A stretch of DNA of 64,000 bases from Solen grandis (Eukaryota; Mollusca; Bivalvia; Adapedonta; Solenidae), in assembly GCA_021229015.1 (NCBI GenBank), contig CM037789.1, forward strand, positions 39,840,926-39,904,925, given 5' to 3'. The notes beneath the pieces were generated by a model. The model ran no database searches. It worked only from the letters and a program-made list of their open reading frames with translations, and was not told the DNA's origin. Position 1 is the first letter of the stretch, and every line of letters starts with the position of its first letter. A program made the position numbers and the translations under genes. This document shows, in pieces, positions 59,428 to 64,000 of this stretch.

Positions 59428-60737
59428 GCTCACCTGAGCACAACGTGCTCAAGGTGAGCTTTTCTGATAGCCTTTTGTCCGTCGTCCGTCGTCCGTGCGT
59501 CCGTGCGTGCGTGCGTCCGTGCGTCCGGCGTCAACAATTGCTTCAAACAACATCTCCTCCTAAACGGCTTGGCCAATTTGAAAAATATTTTGCAGGAATG
59601 TTCCTTGGATGAAGCTCTACTAAAGTTGTATAAATGGTTCTGGTCCATTGCATAATTAGGTCACAGGAGCTAAAAATAGATTTTAAAAATGAAAATTTAA
59701 AAAATCTTCTTCTCTGAAACCACAAAGCCTAGCCTTTTGATTTTTGGTATGTAGCATGATCTTATGACTCTCTACCAAGATTGTACAAATTATGACCCTG
59801 GGGTCAAAATTGGCCCCGCCCCAGGGGTCACTTGATTTCACATAGGCTAATATAGGAAAAACTTGAAAAATCTTCTTCTCAGAAACCACAAGGCCTGGTT
59901 TGATTTTGGTATGTAGCATTATCTTATGACTCTCTACCAAGATTGTTCAAATCATGACCCTGGGGTCAAAATTGGCCCCACCCCAGGGGTCACTTGATTT
60001 AACATGGGCTAATATAGGAAAAACTTGAAAAATCTTCTTCTCAGAAACCACAAGGCCTGGGGTTTAGATATTTGGTGTGCAGCATTGTCTAGTAGATCAC
60101 AACCAAGTTTGTTCAAATCATGGCTCTGGGATCAAATTTGGTCCCACCAAGGGGTCACCTGATTTTACATAGGCTAATATAGAAAAAACTTGAAAAATCT
60201 TCTTCTCTGAAACCAAGGCCTTTTATATGTAGCATGATCTTATGACTCTCTACCAAGATTATTCAAATTATGACCCTGGGGTCAAAATTGGCCCCGCCCC
60301 AGGGGTCACTTGATTTAACATAGGCTAATATAGAAAAAAAAATAATCTTCTTCTCAGACACCACAAAGCATAGAGTTTAGATATTTGGTGTGTAGCATTT
60401 CTAGTCGCTTCTTACCAAGTTTGTTCAAATCATGACGCTGGGGTCAAAATTGGCCCCGCTCCAGGGATCACTTGATTTTACATAGACTTATATTGGAAAA
60501 AAAAAATAGAAAAATATTCAAGGTCTGGAGTTTATATATTTGGTATGTAACATGGGCTAATAGACCTCTACCAAGTAGAGTGTGGTAGTGTGTAGCATTG
60601 TCTAGTCGATTCTTACCAACTTTGTTCAAATCATGACCCTGGGGTCAAAATTGGCTCTGCCCCAGGGGTCACTTGATTTTACATAGCCTAATGATACCAG
60701 GTGAGCGATCCAGGGCCATCATGGCCCTCTTGTTTTA
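59428..60737 (+). mobile_element. pearl-like/Helitron-related element with about 165-bp units
   Basis: The left end is a hairpin GCTCACCTGAGCA/TGCTCAAGGTGAGC (59428-59459), followed by GTCCGTCGTCCG repeats. The core is five to six units of about 148-166 bp; the landmark TCTTCTTCTC starts at 59705, 59871, 60033, 60198 and 60346, and each unit carries CCTGGGGTCAAAATTGG. The right end has AGGTGAGC, the inverse of the left tip, and a terminal hairpin AGGGCCATCATGGCCCT. No ORF. Confidence 0.8.
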
Positions 60738-61382
60738 ATATTTAAATATTTGCTGCATTGGGTAAAACGGATTATCAGTAGCTGTAAAGCGAGACAAATA
60801 TTCTGTTCAATTCTGTAACAATAAACCTAGGACTCAAATGGCCCATCCTACTTCAGAGCAATAACTAGGAAGAATCACCGACCTCCCCAAACTGAAAACT
60901 ATATTTTTTATCCGAGTTTGATTCAAATATGGATGTAGCAAACCGCAAAATGCTGCGTTTTCATTTCATGTCTGTAGATAGTTAATTGTCCTACAAACGA
61001 CCCCGACAATCATCCATTTCTTCCTTGACGCGTGTCGTTTGTTCCAAACAAACACTCGAGCTCTTAACAAAACCTACTTCACTCTCTATATGATATCTGC
61101 AGAGCGGGACCGGATGACATGCACAATTTTACCTGCATACTTCCATTGCAACGACTTCTGTCATGTTTAAGTAATTAATGACCCAAACAGTTGACAAGGG
61201 TTTACTAGGGAGCGAAAAGTGACCTGCAAGTTCCGATAAGGCACTAAAAAGGCTGGCATCTGCATTCCGCCGTCGCTTCTAATTGAGCATTGTCATCACT
61301 TCTTGTTTCTTATCTCCATCTCTCTTTTTATTTGCATTTCCTCCTTCTCATCTACTTCTTTTTCTCCTTATGCTTAATCGAC

Positions 61383-61385
<3 letters not shown>
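60738..61385. other. AT-rich stretch, nothing identifiable
   Basis: No supported gene or repeat. Confidence 0.5.
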
Positions 61386-61416
<31 letters not shown>

Positions 61417-61425
61417 TCATCTTTT
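61386..61425. repeat. (CAC)n(CAT)n trinucleotide repeat
   Basis: Compound trinucleotide run; the small ORF over it is low complexity. Confidence 0.9.
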
Positions 61426-61527
61426 ACATTGTTATCATTAGTATCATTACCATCTTTATCATCATTATAAGCAACGTTATTGTCATCATGAGCAGTTAGT
61501 TCCTTGTCATTTTTATCTTTTTTTTTT

Positions 61528-61627
61528 NNNNNNNNNNNNNNNNNNNNNNNNNNNNNNNNNNNNNNNNNNNNNNNNNNNNNNNNNNNNNNNNNNNNNNNNN
61601 NNNNNNNNNNNNNNNNNNNNNNNNNNN
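61528..61627. other. assembly gap (100 N)
   Basis: Exactly 100 N following a poly-T run. Confidence 0.98.
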
Positions 61628-61867
61628 TAAAGCTTTGATGAAATAAAAATTTGACATGTAGTTGAAATTTAATGTGTTGTAATGGTATACCATGCCAACC
61701 TCATTTTGTTGTCAATGTGAATGAGAGAATTACACGGTAAGCAGCTGAAGCACTCTGACATCATCAAAAATTCCGGATATGACGTAATAATTGCGTCTGC
61801 TGCAGAGCTCCGTGTATAATATTTAATAAATCTAAATAAAACTAGATGTGGGTGTTCCTCGGAACAC

Positions 61868-61981
61868 TTGTGTCGCCTGCATTTAAGCATGTTTGATGAA
61901 AGAATTGACTAGAAAATCGATCTTTTGACAAATTATTGATAAAGCATAATCTATTTTGTGAGGTACAAAATAACACCAAAT

Positions 61982-62020
<39 letters not shown>

Positions 62021-62880
62021 TTTTATTTTTTTTGGGGGGGGGGGGGAATAAAATATTCAAACAGTGCAATATGTAATAATTTTCCCGAGCACTTTCGACT
62101 ATACAGTCTTCATCAGAGGAGTGTCAGAATGACTATGAATTCAAAACATTAACTGTAAGAAAAATTATGACGTCATTAAGCACTTATGACGTTAATTATA
62201 TATATGTTGCAAGTTTGTAGTCATCATTATCATTATTGAGTTATCATTCTTGTGTACTGCACTCAGACCAATGAGATCTATCTACTATAAATGTTTAAGG
62301 CAACACTTCAAATACTTTACAAGTTATGCACCACACAAGAATTAAATCCAAAAAAATAAACAAAGGGAAATAACTCCAAAAATACAACAGTTATCATTCT
62401 TGCACAATGCACTCCATGAGATCTTTCCACCTGTGAGGTTTCAAAGTAATACCTCAAATACTTTTCGTGTTATGCTCCAGACAAAAATGAAGTCCGAGTA
62501 TCAACAAAGGGCAATAACTCAAGGAAAAACTCAGAAAATAAAACAGAGTTATCATTCTTATGCACTGCACTACAAATCCATGAGATCTTTCCATCTATGA
62601 TGTTTCAAAGCAATATCTCAAATACTTTTTGAGTTATGGTCCGGACAAAAATAAAATCTCAGAATCAACAAAGGGTAATAACTCAGAAAATACGAAAGTC
62701 AGAGTTATCATTCTTGTGCACTGCACTCCACCTCAATGTGATCTATCCATGTTTTAAGTTTCAAGGTGATACCTCAAATACCTTTTGAGTTATGCTCCGG
62801 ACAAGAAAGTGTGACGCCGCCGACGACGACGACGGACAAAGTGATCCCTATGTGTCTGCCATGCTATGCAGGCGACACAA
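61868..62880 (+). mobile_element. non-autonomous element with 15-bp terminal inverted repeats and four tandem units
   Basis: TTGTGTCGCCTGCAT (61868-61882) and its exact inverse ATGCAGGCGACACAA (62866-62880) bound the element. Units beginning TTATCATTCT start at 62241, 62391, 62549 and 62705 (periods 150, 158 and 156). Each contains a phrase like TCAAATACTTTTTGAGTTAT. A GCCGCCGACGACGACGACGG run precedes the right end. (CA)n(TA)n (about 61983-62020), poly-T and a G run lie inside the head. No ORF. Confidence 0.8.
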
Positions 62881-63814
62881 TAAAATGATAATGATTAATG
62901 TATGGAATTATATTTTGACCAAAGATTGCAGTATTTAGCACTATCAGCGGCATTTCCGGCATATGAGCCACCTTTGCATTCGAAAGAAACTATACTCATC
63001 CGCGTGGTAAAGTAAGTTACGCAACATCATAGGGACAATAATTCTTCTGTGCTTTTATACTACATGCAATTATTGTGTCCCGTAAATATTAATTTTTACT
63101 CAAAATTTAGTTTTCACTACTTTGGCTGAATCTCAGCATATCTGTATTGTAGAATTCTGTTCAATCGTTAGGTCATTCATACAAAAATGAGATGTTATTC
63201 GGTTTAAATGTAGAGAAACGGACTCTCAGAATGAAGGTACTATAGTTGTGAATGACTACGTCACACAAAACTAAAAATTATAATTCTAAACTTATCATTT
63301 CAGCAGTGATTGAAAGTTCCTGCAACTATAGTCGCTAGTGAGACAGTCGAATTCGTTCTCTGTTTGTTACATAACAATCCGGAGTTGGGGTCATGAACCT
63401 GACCTCATTCATGAGTAGGTTATTCCCTTGAACCGGATGTATACATTCTATCTGTTGTTACGTAGGTGTAGAAGTCGATACTTGAATGTTTGCCCTTCTA
63501 TTTCAAAGGTAAAAAGTGCTCTGGGAGAAACCTAACTCGCCATCATAAAAAATTTCGTGTGAACTACTTTAGATTAATTACAGAGAAGCGAAGCGCTACA
63601 TTTTTTTACATGAATAGATTTTCATGTATGTAAAACGGGTTGCTATTCTGATTTATAAATGTCACAGATATTTTGTTCACGCTTATAATGGATGTTTCCA
63701 GAGCAAAATAATGGTAAATGAAAACATGTTAACAAACAACAACACCTAAAAAGGGGGTTGCGTTTATGATTAAACCGTCTGTGTAACATATTCCACTCGT
63801 ATTCGTTTGTATAG
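62881..63814. other. AT-rich stretch, nothing identifiable
   Basis: No supported gene or repeat. Confidence 0.5.
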
Positions 63815-64000
63815 AATCGCACTGCATAGATAGTAGTATTCTTGGGCCGTTACTATTTTTAGCTTATAGTAAACGACATGAAAACCAGTATAAGGTTTTT
63901 TTTTTTGTTTTTTTTTTTCTTCAAATTAACACTTTATGCAGACGACAGTGCTTGGCAAAGAATTAGAAAAGTACAAAATTTTAATATCAAATGTAATGAT
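63815..64000 (+). pseudogene. LINE reverse transcriptase palm fragment, runs off the window
   Basis: Translation from 63838 gives ILGPLLFLAY, a common RT motif in LINEs (usually preceded by PQGS, here decayed). In the next frame VNDMKTSI follows, as expected for the conserved stretch after it. After an expanded poly-T block (about 63896-63919), KLTLYADDSAW appears, with the catalytic YADD at 63935-63946. The frame change, the T-tract insertion and the damaged upstream motif mark it as a pseudogene. The rest, if any, is beyond 64000. Confidence 0.7.

Overview
The window is eukaryotic, AT-rich, repeat-dominated DNA. It most resembles a bivalve mollusc genome. The grounds are an intron-poor RING-less B-box/coiled-coil/beta-propeller gene of the kind expanded in bivalves, several tRNA-headed SINE families, and short non-autonomous elements with 150-166 bp tandem cores of the type known from bivalves as pearl-like or Helitron-related elements. 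The species cannot be named from sequence alone. Two runs of exactly 100 N (11428-11527 and 61528-61627) are assembly gaps, and both sit in repeats.

Only one convincing host protein gene is present: a TRIM-like protein at 811-2535 (+). A good splice donor/acceptor pair upstream (408/743) and another just past the stop codon (2538/3643) suggest a non-coding first exon and a 3'UTR intron. The other coding traces are dead non-LTR retrotransposon pieces: a frameshifted C-terminal end at 4050-4580 (+), a C-terminal end with 3'UTR and A-tail at 14143-14530 (-), and a decayed reverse transcriptase palm with a YADD motif at 63815-64000 (+) that runs off the window.

Layout: 1-4.0 kb TRIM-like gene; 4.0-6.4 kb LINE and SINE remnants; 6.4-11.4 kb two related arrays of a 454 bp unit dense in TGACGTCA palindromes; 11.5-20 kb SINEs, a LINE tail and microsatellites; 20.0-22.0 kb a 34 bp minisatellite whose unit resembles a 5' splice site; 22-42 kb mostly featureless AT-rich DNA with scattered SINEs; 42.9-43.8 kb a foldback element packed with the palindrome CTCGTGGCCACGAG; 44-55 kb SINEs, microsatellites and a long (ACTC)n array; 55.8-56.8, 59.4-60.7 and 61.87-62.88 kb three elements with tandem-repeat cores.

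The genes do not form a pathway. What ties the window together is transposon biology. Two tRNA-headed SINE families share a similar 3' end, consistent with mobilisation by one LINE lineage. At least ten further tRNA-like heads occur, and satellite arrays abut or sit inside mobile elements. All calls come from reading the sequence by eye; no database search or folding was run.
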